Positions 15,627 through 24,487 are shown, counted from the first letter of the stretch. The stretch: DNA of 30,163 nt from an uncultured Chitinophagaceae bacterium (GCA_937919945.1 CALESY010000127.1:1-30163); one strand, 5' to 3'. Made by a program: numbers and translations. The notes: generated from the letters alone by a model not told the origin.

Positions 15627-16484
15627 TTAGTATGTGATTAGTTTTATATTGTCTATCAATACATACGCATCCGATGCTCCATCGGGTAGCTTCGCTTTCA
15701 GCAGCATGCGTACAGTAGTGGCGTTATGTGTACCAATAAAGGTTTGCACGCCTATGTATATCTTACTCCAGTTTTCATTAGCTTTTACGCCGCCTATGTA
15801 TTCATTATAAGTCTGTCCTGACTTGGTGGTTTGCAAGCCTATTTCGAAAGTCGTATTGCATTTATAGTTTACTTCAATATATGCTTCTCCGTTTTTAACA
15901 GGGATATCTTTGTTATTAATGTTTTCAGAGTTGGGTTTTTGCTTGGTAAGATAAATGAACCCAGATCCGCCACCCTCAAATACTTTAGTGGCATCTGTAG
16001 AGCGCACCATAGAAGTGTCTTCTGTCTTGTAGTCATACATTTTGAGGAATGTATTGCCTGTTTCAAAATCTTCCTTCCATTGAAACTGTGCTGCTTCTGT
16101 GTATTGCACTGTAGCAGTACGGTTATATGTTTTACCCGGTGCTGCTTTCAGGACAAATGTATCGTTACTATAAAACGGGTATATGACCTGAAAAGATTTA
16201 AGTCCGCTATATGTAATACCCGGAGAAAGTGTTATGAACGAGTTGCTGTTGACAGGCACAGGTACATTGGCAGGCAGGTCGTATGCTCCAATTAGTGCAT
16301 TGTCTGCATATACCCAAACACTCGTTATTTTGCTGTGGGTACTGCCTGTTTTGTTCATGTCGTTCGATGTAACACGAAACGAGTCTATTTTCAGGTATGT
16401 GGGTACCTGTTCTGCGGGATTAATGATATTGCAGCTTTGTGAAAAGAAAGCCGCAGCTATTATTGCTGTTGTTACTACTTTCAT
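15627..16484 (-). CDS. Lipoprotein, possibly carbohydrate-binding
   Basis: This encodes 285 aa from ATG 16484, chosen because a lipoprotein signal follows directly (MKVVTTAIIAAAFFSQSC); an ATG at 16499 adds five residues. The Cys of FSQSC would be lipidated. The N-terminal half resembles an immunoglobulin-like anchor region (YLKIDSFRVTSNDMNK..., YADNALIGAYDLPANVPV). The C-terminal half (WKEDFETG... to AYVLIDNIKLITY) has the strand pattern of a jelly-roll carbohydrate-binding domain, which is inference. It lies 4 bp upstream of the sugar-transferase gene and 47 bp downstream of the oxidoreductase gene, all in the same direction. That context suggests a role at the cell surface linked to glycan assembly. 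Confidence 0.85.
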   Translation of the reverse strand: MKVVTTAIIAAAFFSQSCNIINPAEQVPTYLKIDSFRVTSNDMNKTGSTHSKITSVWVYADNALIGAYDLPANVPVPVNSNSFITLSPGITYSGLKSFQVIYPFYSNDTFVLKAAPGKTYNRTATVQYTEAAQFQWKEDFETGNTFLKMYDYKTEDTSMVRSTDATKVFEGGGSGFIYLTKQKPNSENINNKDIPVKNGEAYIEVNYKCNTTFEIGLQTTKSGQTYNEYIGGVKANENWSKIYIGVQTFIGTHNATTVRMLLKAKLPDGASDAYVLIDNIKLITY

Positions 16485-16531
16485 TATGTATACCGTCAAA
16501 GTATCTGTCTATTCAATAAGCAATAATTGTG

Positions 16532-17518
16532 CTAAACGTTGTGTAATTCGTTATGAAGGCTCATTTTTTTCAGTATCTGGTGAGCTACATCCATAGCCTG
16601 AAAGCCGTCATACACGCTCACGCGTACGGGTTTGTCGTTGATAATAGCATCAGCAAACTCGGCCAACTCTGCACGGATAGCGTTAGAAGGAGATACCTCC
16701 GGCATTTGTACTGATATAACTTTTTTATCTCCATTGGGCATATCCAGCGGGAAATCGAACATATTGCGTTTGCCTATGTCATCTTTCAACCTTACTATTT
16801 CTGTTTTCTTATCCAGAAAATCAACACTTATATATGCATCACGCTGAAAAAGGCGAAGTTTACGCATTTTTTTGAGTGATATACGGCTGGCTGTAAGGTT
16901 AGCTACACAACCATTGTCAAACTCGATGCGAGCGTTAGCAATATCGGCTGTTTCGCTGATAACGGATACACCACTGGCCGATATACGACGCACAGGGCTT
17001 TTTACCAAGTGCATTACAATATCTATATCGTGTATCATCAGGTCGAGGATGACGGACACATCTGTTCCACGCGGGTTGAATTGTGCCAGCCTGTGAGCCT
17101 CAATAAACATGGGTTGCAGGGTTTCTTCGGTCAGTGCCAGATAAGCCGGGTTGTAGCGTTCTACGTGACCCACCTGACATTTGATGCCTGCCTCTTTTAC
17201 CAACTTTACCAATTCCCGGCCTTCGTCCAGTGTATTAGCAAGGGGTTTTTCTATAAAGAAGTGTTTACCTGCCAGCAGGCATTTCTTGGCTATCTCGTAG
17301 TGGTTAGTAGTAGGGGCAACAATATCCAGTGCATCTACTTCCTGTATTAATGTGTCAACATCTGTATAACGGGTTACATTATACTCAGTGATGGCTTTTT
17401 CTGCCTGCTCATCGCTTGGGTCGAAAAAGCCGATTAGCTGAATGGTAGGCACTTCCTTCCATTGTTGTATATGTATCTTGCCCAGATGGCCTGCACCTAT
17501 TACACCTATCTTTAGCAT
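16532..17518 (-). CDS. Gfo/Idh/MocA-family NAD(P)-dependent oxidoreductase
   Basis: This encodes 328 aa. The N-terminal Rossmann fold begins MLKIGVIGAGHLGKIHI (GxGxxG at Gly8-Gly13). The family signature EKPLA (Glu90-Lys91-Pro92) supplies the catalytic-side Lys. The C-terminal substrate domain contains QVGHVERYNPAY and DLMIHDIDIVMHLV, with His in the usual catalytic position. Closest in pattern are sugar-nucleotide dehydrogenases such as UDP-N-acetylglucosamine 3-dehydrogenases, but that specificity is inferred. Position upstream of a lipoprotein and an initiating sugar transferase supports sugar-nucleotide modification for a surface polysaccharide. Confidence 0.93.
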   Translation of the reverse strand: MLKIGVIGAGHLGKIHIQQWKEVPTIQLIGFFDPSDEQAEKAITEYNVTRYTDVDTLIQEVDALDIVAPTTNHYEIAKKCLLAGKHFFIEKPLANTLDEGRELVKLVKEAGIKCQVGHVERYNPAYLALTEETLQPMFIEAHRLAQFNPRGTDVSVILDLMIHDIDIVMHLVKSPVRRISASGVSVISETADIANARIEFDNGCVANLTASRISLKKMRKLRLFQRDAYISVDFLDKKTEIVRLKDDIGKRNMFDFPLDMPNGDKKVISVQMPEVSPSNAIRAELAEFADAIINDKPVRVSVYDGFQAMDVAHQILKKMSLHNELHNV

Positions 17519-17593
17519 TCGTCTGCCTATGTATGGTAAGTTTGTATATATTTATGTGCTCTCAGAGTGTTGCAATATAGCAATTAACCGTCA

Positions 17594-18277
17594 CTAAATT
17601 ATGCCTTCGTCTGCCATGCTTAGGTAATTTGTACCTGCAATTATCAGGTGGTCAAGTAGTTGTATATCCATATAGGCAGCTGCTTCCTTCAGTTTTTTAG
17701 TGAGTTCTTTATCTTGATGGCTGGGTTGCAAATTGCCCGATGGGTGATTATGTGCGATTATGAGTTTATTGGCGTTTTGCAGCAGGGCATTTTTGAGCAT
17801 GATGCGTATATCTGCTACTGTACCTGTAAGCCCGCCGCTGCTTATTATTTCGTAGCGGAGTATTTTGTTGCTTTGATTGAGGTAGAAAATGCAGAATACT
17901 TCGTGTGCCAGGTCTCGCATCAGGGGGATGGCTATTTCTGCTGCATCCCGGCTTTGGGTGATGGCGGTACGTTGCAGAGCCTCTCCCATCTGGCGGCGGC
18001 GGCCTAACTCTAAGGCAGCGGCAATAGTAATAGCACGCGCCTCGCCGATACCTTTGGTTTGCTGCAGTTCCATTACTCCGAGCCTGCCCAGTTCGTGCAG
18101 GTTGTTATCTGCCTGCAACAGTATATCTCTCGCTAAGTCGAGTGCCGATTTTTCTTTAGTACCGCTTGATATAAGTATGGCAAGCAACTCCGCATCAGAA
18201 AGAGAGGCTACTCCTTTCAGTAGTACCTTCTCTCGTGGACGTTCATCTTCGCTCCATGTTTTAATGCTGTTACTCAT
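17594..18277 (-). CDS. radC: RadC-family JAB-domain protein
   Basis: This encodes 227 aa, the typical RadC (UPF0758) length. The N-terminal helical part carries an HhH-like region (MELQQTKGIGEARAITIAAALELGRR). The C-terminal JAB/MPN domain carries HNHPSG (His176, His178, Ser180) and a following Asp189, the JAMM-type metal-binding set. RadC was named for DNA repair, but its biochemical role remains uncertain and no protease activity is assured. It is transcribed on its own strand, divergent from the AraC-type regulator, with 128 bp between the starts. Confidence 0.95.
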   Translation of the reverse strand: MSNSIKTWSEDERPREKVLLKGVASLSDAELLAILISSGTKEKSALDLARDILLQADNNLHELGRLGVMELQQTKGIGEARAITIAAALELGRRRQMGEALQRTAITQSRDAAEIAIPLMRDLAHEVFCIFYLNQSNKILRYEIISSGGLTGTVADIRIMLKNALLQNANKLIIAHNHPSGNLQPSHQDKELTKKLKEAAAYMDIQLLDHLIIAGTNYLSMADEGII

Positions 18278-18405
18278 ATATACTACTAAATTAAAAAAAG
18301 TGTAAACAACGAGGTATTGTTATGCTATTTGATGTTGGTGAATAATATATACCATATGTCTTACACACCATTTAGCAGCGCATATTCAGTTATACATTTT
18401 TTGTA

Positions 18406-19284
18406 ATGACATTACGATTCTATAGATTACAAGAGAATTCAGTTTTCTGCAATATGGATAAAAACTATGTAGAACTGCCGCATCCGAATACAATGCTGAT
18501 GATAGAGTCATTGGATTACAATAATCCGTATGACTACAAAAAGATGCACAGGCATGACTATTTTGAGTTGATATTTGTGAATGAAGGTGAAGGCTCTCAA
18601 CTCATAGATTTTACGTCCTATCCTATTTCCGGTGAACAGATTTATGTTATTTATCCCGGGCAAGTACACCTAATGCAACGTAATACCGCAAACGGATGGT
18701 TGATTCAGTTTAGGAAAAACATTTTTGAATATATACGGCCGATTAAACATTATAACCTGTACAATCCATCTGCACTGATTAACAAAGATACGCCATCTTT
18801 CAGGCATCTATACGAGCTGGCAGAGCGGATAAAAGACTTGGTATCGGCAAAAAACGATTTGTCTTCGCTGTCAAAATATAAGGCATACAGTTACCTTCAA
18901 ATAATATTGTTGTCGCTGGTCGAGTTAAACAGCGGAGTGGCTGATATGAAGGACCATAATTTATTAGGTGAGTTTTTATCGCTGCTTACTACACATATAC
19001 AAAGCAAAAAGAAAGTAGCTGAATACGCAGCACAGTTGAATTGTACACCCGATAAATTGAATTATATCTGCAAGAACGCACTTGGTAAAACAGCTTTGGA
19101 GATGATACATGAAGAGTTGTTGTTGGAGATTCGAAGACTGCTATTATTAAATGAAATGAGCCTCAAAGAAATTGCCTTTCAGTTAAACTTTGACAGTCAA
19201 TCGAACTTTAGCGGTTTTATTAAAGCTAATACCGGTATGACCCCTACAGAGTTGCAAATTGCCGTCTCGGATATTTATAAGTAA
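18406..19284 (+). CDS. AraC-family transcriptional regulator
   Basis: This encodes 292 aa. The N-terminal cupin-like sensor domain includes MHRHDYFELIFVNEGEGSQLIDF and ISGEQIYVIYPGQVHLM, typical of ligand-sensing AraC proteins. The C-terminal ~100 residues form the double helix-turn-helix: KKVAEYAAQLNCTPDKLNYICKNALGKTALEMIHEEL, then LLLLNEMSLKEIAFQLNFDSQSNFSGFIKANTGMTPTEL. A second ATG at 18454 would remove 16 residues before the sensor and is an equal candidate. It stands between radC and the small secreted-protein gene. Its targets are unknown; AraC proteins often regulate a neighbour, here the gene at 19356 or radC. Confidence 0.93.
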   Translation: MTLRFYRLQENSVFCNMDKNYVELPHPNTMLMIESLDYNNPYDYKKMHRHDYFELIFVNEGEGSQLIDFTSYPISGEQIYVIYPGQVHLMQRNTANGWLIQFRKNIFEYIRPIKHYNLYNPSALINKDTPSFRHLYELAERIKDLVSAKNDLSSLSKYKAYSYLQIILLSLVELNSGVADMKDHNLLGEFLSLLTTHIQSKKKVAEYAAQLNCTPDKLNYICKNALGKTALEMIHEELLLEIRRLLLLNEMSLKEIAFQLNFDSQSNFSGFIKANTGMTPTELQIAVSDIYK

Positions 19285-19355
19285 ATCCCACTATTTTATA
19301 ACAGTCATCTAATCTCCATAATTGACCTTCATAGCTCACAAAAAAACTATGATTT

Positions 19356-20162
19356 ATGAAGATTAAGATGTTACTTTTTACAGCTATGGTAGGGTTGGCA
19401 TATTTGTCACTATCGAGTTATTCTGCAGGTCCATCTGCAAGTGCAGGCCATGTGGCAGTATCAGGTTGTGGTAGTACAGGTAGTTGCCACGGAGCAAAAA
19501 ATACTGCGACGGCGGTAGCCATCGTTATTAAAGACGGTGCCACAACCATTACAAATAATAAATACACACCTGGTAAGAAATATTCTATAACCGTCACAGG
19601 TACAAACAGCAGCAAACAACAATTCGGGTATCAGTTTTCTGCAACAAAAGGTACTGCTACTGCAGGAACAATATCTAATGTGCCGTCTGGGTCTAAAATT
19701 GCAACGGCAGGTGGCGTGTCAGTAGCAGAGCAAAGTGGTGTTATTACTGCTGCTTTCGGCTTATCAGTAACTTTTGATTGGACAGCACCTGCGGCTGGTA
19801 ACGGACCTGTTACTTTATCTGCAGCGGTAAATGCAGTTGACGGAACAGGTGGTACCGGAAATGATGTATATAATACTGCGCAGGTGACATTGACTGAAAG
19901 TACAACAGGTATTGAAACACTTGCCAAAGAGATTATAGTGAAGCTGTATCCGAACCCCACTACGAATCTTTTGAATGTGAATTTGAAAACGAATACTGTA
20001 GCACAAGCTGCAATATTTAACAGCTATGGACAAAAGGTGAAAGAATTGAAATTAAATCAGGAGTTTAGTGTAATAGATGTGACTGAATTATCTGCAGGGT
20101 TGTATTATTTCAATATTGATGCAGCAGGCACTACACATACTGTCACTTTTATCAGGCAATAG
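19356..20162 (+). CDS. Secreted choice-of-anchor-V-like protein with T9SS sorting domain
   Basis: This encodes 268 aa. A signal peptide (MKIKMLLFTAMVGLAYLSLSSYSAG) is followed by a short Cys/His segment GCGSTGSCHGAKN (Cys38, Cys44, His45). Next comes an all-beta Reelin/choice-of-anchor-V-like domain (about 50-185; KYTPGKKYSITVTGTN, FGYQFSATKG, VTFDWTAPAAGNGPVTLSAAVNAVDG). The end is a type A T9SS sorting domain (VKLYPNPTTNLLNVNL, AAIFNSYGQKVKEL, LSAGLYYFNI). Relatives commonly have CxxCH, the heme c attachment motif, at the equivalent place; here the spacing is CX5CH. The protein should reach the cell surface. Whether it binds heme is open. A strong palindromic terminator follows 29 nt after the stop. 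Confidence 0.88.
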   Translation: MKIKMLLFTAMVGLAYLSLSSYSAGPSASAGHVAVSGCGSTGSCHGAKNTATAVAIVIKDGATTITNNKYTPGKKYSITVTGTNSSKQQFGYQFSATKGTATAGTISNVPSGSKIATAGGVSVAEQSGVITAAFGLSVTFDWTAPAAGNGPVTLSAAVNAVDGTGGTGNDVYNTAQVTLTESTTGIETLAKEIIVKLYPNPTTNLLNVNLKTNTVAQAAIFNSYGQKVKELKLNQEFSVIDVTELSAGLYYFNIDAAGTTHTVTFIRQ

Positions 20163-20190
20163 TAATGATATATTGTGCACTACACATATA

Positions 20191-20216
20191 ATAGGGCTGC
20201 AATATTGCAGCCCTAT
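20191..20216. terminator. Perfect 26-bp palindromic terminator
   Basis: The sequence is perfectly self-complementary: arm atagggctgcaat at 20191-20203 and its exact complement at 20204-20216. In RNA it would form a stem of up to 11-12 bp with a tiny loop, with a short T-run after it on the plus strand. It lies between the convergent T9SS-protein gene and ccmF and can serve both. Confidence 0.75.
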
Positions 20217-20254
20217 TTGTATTAACGTAATCAATTGTTTTTCGGAGATGGTAG

Positions 20255-22747
20255 TTATATAGCTCTGGCCGCTGCTTTCTCTTTCTTTGTTATCCTGTTG
20301 AGCATAGCCAGAAAGAAGCCAAGTGCCATAATGATAACGCCAAGCCACACCAGATTGATGTATGGAAATATAAGGGCTTTCATTACAATATAGTCGTCCT
20401 CGTTTTCAGACTGTTTTATTTTCAGCTCAATAGCTTTATCATCTGGTATGATATTACCGATACGTGCGTATAGGCTATTCGTTTTTAAAGTGTCATCTAT
20501 CTGATATGCGTACTGGTCGCGGATGTAGTATAGCGGATAGAGGGTGTCAACCGGGCCTTTCATGTCATAAGCCAATAATACTGCTTGTACAGCAATGTCT
20601 GCAGGTTGTTTGTCGTACGCATTTGAAGGCAGATTGGTATTCAATCCGGCATAAATAATATAGCCATCGTTGGTAAACACCGTATCGCCCTGATGTACTC
20701 TATGTGTTTTGTATTGAGAGGTATCGTCTGTTGTTTTTGCTTTAGGGTCGTATGCTTTGGTAACGTACGTGAAGATATCGCGTGTCAGATAATGTTTAGA
20801 ATCAGGGTTGGGGCTCATACTGTTTTCTTCCTGTCCTTTGGGGTTGATGAAGGCATCAGGGTAGAGCGTGAAAGATTCTATTACCTTATTGGTAGTGGTA
20901 TCGCGGCGTTCATAAGCCACTTTATAAAACACGCGCGGGTCGTCAGGAGATGTAGAATCTCCTTTGAAAATAGCAGTATACTCGCCCATCACAACAGGTG
21001 TGTTTTTATAGAGCAGTACATTTTCCATGCTCTCACGCGCATTTTCAGATGCATTCTTTTTGCCGAAGTCCATCATAACGCCCATGGTATTGATAGACAT
21101 TACTTCTTTGTTGTAAGAAGAAAACAATACGCCAAGTATGAAGATGCCAAAGCCGAGGTGGGTAGATGCCGCACCCAGTTTTTTCAGCTGACCTTTCTGC
21201 ACTTTGATGGCGTAATATATCATACCAATGATGGTATAACTGCTGCCGAATAATAAGACGATATATCTGGCATCGCCGATGCGTTGTGTATATGCCATGA
21301 TGGCCGATAAAACTGCAGCAATACCTGCTGTAATGCCGAGGCGTTTCAGTACGGTTTTGTTATCGCTGGTTTTGAAGCGGAGATAGAGTATGGTGGCAGT
21401 GAGTAGTGTAATGATGATGGCAACCCATACTTGTATATCGTTGTAGTGTTTTACCACATCGGTAGGTGGTGCTACGTCTTTTCCTGTTATGGCTTTTGCC
21501 AGCGGCGACCATACGGGTATAGAAGTAGTGATACTGATTTGAATAGCACTCAGCAACAGGATAAATGAACCGATGAACATCCAAAACTCGCGACTGTTGA
21601 CGGCTTCTTCTGTTTTGACACGCGGGAAAGACTTCCAGCGGACAATAATGAGCAGGAGTGCTAAGAGTTTTAACGAACCTAATACAAATAACAAATGCCA
21701 GTAGAGAGCTTTGCCCTCGTCTGTAAATGCGTGTACGGACGTATCACCTAATACACCTGTGCGGGTAAGGAATGTTGAATACCACACAAACAAGTACATG
21801 AGCGACATGAGGATGACAGTGATAATGAAAGAGCGTCCGGTAGCTTTAAAAACGATTAATGTATGCAAGCCTGCTACTAATAGCAGCCATGGTACAAGTG
21901 ATGCATTTTCTACAGGATCCCAAGCCCAGTAGCCACCAAATGTAAGCGACTCATAAGCCCATGCGCCACCCATCATAATGCCTGTCCCCAATATACCGCC
22001 TGCAAACAAAGACCATACTTGCGCAGGCTTGAGCCATTGTTTGTATTCGCCCTTCCATAAGGCAGCAATAGTGTAAGCAAACGGTATGAGTGTAGAAGCG
22101 AAGCCGAGAAATAAAATAGGTGGGTGGATGACCATCCAGTAGTTTTGAAGTAATACGTTCAGTCCGTTCCCGTCTTTTATGAAGTCCAGATAATTAGGTT
22201 GAGAGAAGATAGGTGCATCTTGCATCTGTATGCGCAACAGAATGAATGGGTCGCTGCCTATTTTGATATCTGGCCCCAGATAGAAGCCCAATAACATACT
22301 GGCCAATGCTACTTGCACGATGGATATAACCGTCATCACACGGCTTTCCAAACCTTTAGCCGTAAACATCACAATCAATCCTAATACACAATGCCAGATA
22401 GACCATAAAAGAAAACTACCTTCTTGCCCTTCCCAAAAACAGGATAACAGGTATTTGGGAGAAAGAGATAAGTCTGAATGGCGCCATGCGTAGTGGTACT
22501 CGAACAGGTGGTTTTGAATGATGTAAAACAGCGTAATGAAAACGCCTGCTGTACCTGCTACATGTAGTATAAAGCCATTTCGCCCTAATAGCTGCCAGCT
22601 GCGGCTGCTGTCTGCATTTTTATTTTCGGTAGCTGCCGCGCGCCAATATGTAAAGGCGCTGAACAATGCCATGACGAAAGAAAGTATAGCAAAAAAATGG
22701 CCGAGTTTCCCCGGCGCGAGATGTTCTCCTATGAATTGTGTGTCCAC
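20255..22747 (-). CDS. ccmF: Cytochrome c maturation protein CcmF/CcsA-type
   Basis: This encodes 830 aa from a GTG start at 22747, with many transmembrane helices. It carries the heme-handling WWD domain, GGYWAWDPVENASLVPW (about 271-287), flanked by conserved histidines (His208 in IHPP, His295). The N-terminal WEGQEGSFLLWSIWH block is also typical of CcmF. A ~210-residue periplasmic region follows near the C-terminus (from about 555), before a last transmembrane helix and a basic tail. CcmF joins heme delivered by CcmE to apocytochrome c. The gene lies 113 bp downstream of ccmE on the same strand and they are presumably co-transcribed. Other ccm genes (ccmA, B, C) are not in the window. Confidence 0.93.
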   Translation of the reverse strand: MDTQFIGEHLAPGKLGHFFAILSFVMALFSAFTYWRAAATENKNADSSRSWQLLGRNGFILHVAGTAGVFITLFYIIQNHLFEYHYAWRHSDLSLSPKYLLSCFWEGQEGSFLLWSIWHCVLGLIVMFTAKGLESRVMTVISIVQVALASMLLGFYLGPDIKIGSDPFILLRIQMQDAPIFSQPNYLDFIKDGNGLNVLLQNYWMVIHPPILFLGFASTLIPFAYTIAALWKGEYKQWLKPAQVWSLFAGGILGTGIMMGGAWAYESLTFGGYWAWDPVENASLVPWLLLVAGLHTLIVFKATGRSFIITVILMSLMYLFVWYSTFLTRTGVLGDTSVHAFTDEGKALYWHLLFVLGSLKLLALLLIIVRWKSFPRVKTEEAVNSREFWMFIGSFILLLSAIQISITTSIPVWSPLAKAITGKDVAPPTDVVKHYNDIQVWVAIIITLLTATILYLRFKTSDNKTVLKRLGITAGIAAVLSAIMAYTQRIGDARYIVLLFGSSYTIIGMIYYAIKVQKGQLKKLGAASTHLGFGIFILGVLFSSYNKEVMSINTMGVMMDFGKKNASENARESMENVLLYKNTPVVMGEYTAIFKGDSTSPDDPRVFYKVAYERRDTTTNKVIESFTLYPDAFINPKGQEENSMSPNPDSKHYLTRDIFTYVTKAYDPKAKTTDDTSQYKTHRVHQGDTVFTNDGYIIYAGLNTNLPSNAYDKQPADIAVQAVLLAYDMKGPVDTLYPLYYIRDQYAYQIDDTLKTNSLYARIGNIIPDDKAIELKIKQSENEDDYIVMKALIFPYINLVWLGVIIMALGFFLAMLNRITKKEKAAARAI

Positions 22748-22764
22748 TTGTAGTATTTTATTTT

Positions 22765-22859
22765 AATGCGGCAATGCGGTAATATGGCAATGCGGCAATT
22801 TTATTTTATGATGTGCAACGGACATTGACGTATTGACAATATTGTCCTATTGCCGCATT
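22765..22859. repeat. aatgcggcaat repeats with inverted copy between ccmE and ccmF
   Basis: The 11-mer aatgcggcaat occurs at 22765-22775 and 22789-22799. A one-base variant occurs at 22773-22783, and an exact inverted copy (attgccgcatt) at 22849-22859, immediately after the ccmE stop. A transcript from ccmE to ccmF could fold the inverted copy with either direct copy. A perfect 12-bp palindrome, gacaatattgtc, lies within at 22836-22847. Confidence 0.7.
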
Positions 22860-22860
22860 C

Positions 22861-23256
22861 TTAACTCGCATTCCCTATAGCTACCTGGTCGTTTTGGTAT
22901 TTTGAAGGGCACTTCATTTGTATTTTATGGCAACGAAAAGCATCTCCCTGCATACTGCCCGTCATCACTATTTGTTCTGATTTTTCAATATCCGTAGGTT
23001 TTGCACCGTTAAATATTACTTTATTCACATTGCCTGCTTTATCTTTTACATAAAACGTGCAGTGGTTGGGGTCTATTTGCGGATTGTAATCAAATGGCTT
23101 GCTATTGTCCAGATAGCCGATAACATGGTATTGCTTGCCTGGCTCTTTAGCTGCCGAGGCAAAGGTTTCGTACGTGCTGAAATCGCCAAACATGCTAACG
23201 ATGATAGTAACTGCGGCAGCTACCAAAATGAGCAGAATAATGTGCGTCCTTTTCAT
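22861..23256 (-). CDS. ccmE: Heme chaperone CcmE, CXXXY variant
   Basis: This encodes 131 aa: a short N-terminal transmembrane anchor (THIILLILVAAAVTIIVSMF) and a periplasmic OB-fold (YHVIGYLDNSKPFDY, CTFYVKDKAGNVNKVIFNG, EQIVMTGSMQGDAFRCHKI). In classical CcmE a His in an HxxxY motif binds heme covalently. Here the matching motif is CPSKY (Cys116 to Tyr120), the CXXXY form known from the system I* variant studied in Desulfovibrio. It passes heme from the CcmABC part of the pathway to CcmF, which is encoded next on the same strand. A consensus -7 box lies 41 bp upstream of the start. Confidence 0.92.
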   Translation of the reverse strand: MKRTHIILLILVAAAVTIIVSMFGDFSTYETFASAAKEPGKQYHVIGYLDNSKPFDYNPQIDPNHCTFYVKDKAGNVNKVIFNGAKPTDIEKSEQIVMTGSMQGDAFRCHKIQMKCPSKYQNDQVAIGNAS

Positions 23257-23296
23257 AAAATCCTGTCTTTATCTCTTGCCTGTTTTACGGGCAATG

Positions 23297-23304
23297 CAAA
23301 GTTA
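23297..23304 (-). promoter_or_regulatory. -7 box (TAACTTTG) for ccmE
   Basis: On the minus strand TAACTTTG matches TAnnTTTG exactly, 40 nt upstream of the ccmE ATG. A clear -33 TTTG is lacking. It lies in the 181-bp divergent region shared with the ureohydrolase gene. Confidence 0.4.
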
Positions 23305-23406
23305 AGCCTAAATGAACTAAAAACGTTTTTATAGATAAAGATTACCTATTTATAGAAGCTACCTTAATATATGTAAGAAAGATATGGTTTGATGTGATAT
23401 AAACCC

Positions 23407-23414
23407 TAATTTTG
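23407..23414 (+). promoter_or_regulatory. -7 box (TAATTTTG) for the ureohydrolase gene
   Basis: TAATTTTG matches TAnnTTTG exactly and ends 23 nt before the ATG at 23438. A TTTG at 23388-23391 lies 15 nt upstream, shorter than the usual spacing, so the -33 assignment is weak. Confidence 0.4.
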
Positions 23415-23437
23415 CGCCTCAAATTAAAACAAAGACA

Positions 23438-24487
23438 ATGACTGACCTTTCGCAGTTTGACCCCAACTCCGTAGGACTTAAATCTAACAACATCTTCGGG
23501 TTGCCTTTCAAGGAAGAAGATGCGCAACTTGTATTGCTGCCTGTACCCTGGGAAGTAACTGTTTCTTACCGTAATGGTACATCGCGCGGGCCTGAGCATA
23601 TTTTCGATTCTTCGATGCAGGTAGATTTGTATGACCCCGATGTAATGGACGGTTGGAAGAAAGGTTTTTACATGCTGCCGGTAGATAAGGTCATTAAAAA
23701 GAAAAGTGACTTTCTGCGCCAGTGTGCAGAACTTATCATATCTCACTTGGTAGATGGTGGCGTGGTAGCAGAAAATGAGCAGTTGTCTGAAAAGCTGGAC
23801 GAAGTAAATGCAGGCAGCCGATTGATGATAGACTGGGTAGAAGAAATGACAGGTCGCTTGCTGAAAGAAGGTAAAAAAGTAGGACTGATAGGTGGAGACC
23901 ACAGCACGCCTTTGGGCTTCATCAGGTCTTTAGGGAAAGTACATAGCGACTTCGGTATTTTACAAATAGATGCACATGCCGACCTGCGTGAGGCGTATGA
24001 AGGTTTTACATACTCGCATGCTTCTATTATGTACAACGTATTGAAGGAAGTGCCACAAATGAAGAAATTGGTGCAGGTAGGTATCCGCGATTATTGTGAT
24101 GAGGAATTGCTCATCATCCGCCAGAATCCGGACCGAATTGCCACTTATTTTGATAAAGATATCAAAGAACAACAGTTTGAGGGGGCTACATGGAAGCAGA
24201 TTTGTCAGAACATCATCAGCGAACTGCCGGACAAAGTATATATCAGCTTTGATATTGACGGACTGGATCCTAAGCTATGCCCTAATACCGGTACTCCAGT
24301 ACCGGGTGGTTTTGAGATGGACCATATTTTCTATCTCTTTAAGCTGCTGCACCAGAGTGGTAAAGAAGTAATTGGTTTTGACCTGAACGAGGTGTCGTGC
24401 GGGGAGCATAGTCAGGATGGCATAGATAGTATAGTAGGCGCACGTGTGCTGTATAAGATGTGTAATTTTATGGTAGGCGGCGAGTAG
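23438..24487 (+). CDS. Arginase/agmatinase-family ureohydrolase
   Basis: This encodes 349 aa. All six manganese ligands of the arginase fold are present: His155 in GGDHS, Asp178, His180 and Asp182 in DAHADL, and Asp272 and Asp274 in SFDIDGLDP. The later GEHSQDGIDSIVGAR block is also family-like. The enzyme should hydrolyse a guanidino compound to an amine and urea, or a related bond. Pattern and length fit agmatinase-type members, but substrate specificity cannot be assigned from sequence, so no symbol is given. An insertion of about 60 residues (85-145) before the first metal motif is longer than in short agmatinases. The next gene starts 31 nt after the stop. Confidence 0.92.
   Translation: MTDLSQFDPNSVGLKSNNIFGLPFKEEDAQLVLLPVPWEVTVSYRNGTSRGPEHIFDSSMQVDLYDPDVMDGWKKGFYMLPVDKVIKKKSDFLRQCAELIISHLVDGGVVAENEQLSEKLDEVNAGSRLMIDWVEEMTGRLLKEGKKVGLIGGDHSTPLGFIRSLGKVHSDFGILQIDAHADLREAYEGFTYSHASIMYNVLKEVPQMKKLVQVGIRDYCDEELLIIRQNPDRIATYFDKDIKEQQFEGATWKQICQNIISELPDKVYISFDIDGLDPKLCPNTGTPVPGGFEMDHIFYLFKLLHQSGKEVIGFDLNEVSCGEHSQDGIDSIVGARVLYKMCNFMVGGE

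Noticed and set aside
15831..16295. 154-codon plus-strand frame
   Set aside because: It is antisense to the lipoprotein gene, which has a clear lipoprotein signal and sits in an operon.
20693..21253. 186-codon plus-strand frame opposite ccmF
   Set aside because: It lies wholly inside the well-supported ccmF gene on the other strand and shows no family motifs.
23342..23902. 186-codon minus-strand frame
   Set aside because: It overlaps the ureohydrolase gene, whose metal-binding motifs are certain, and it resembles no known protein.
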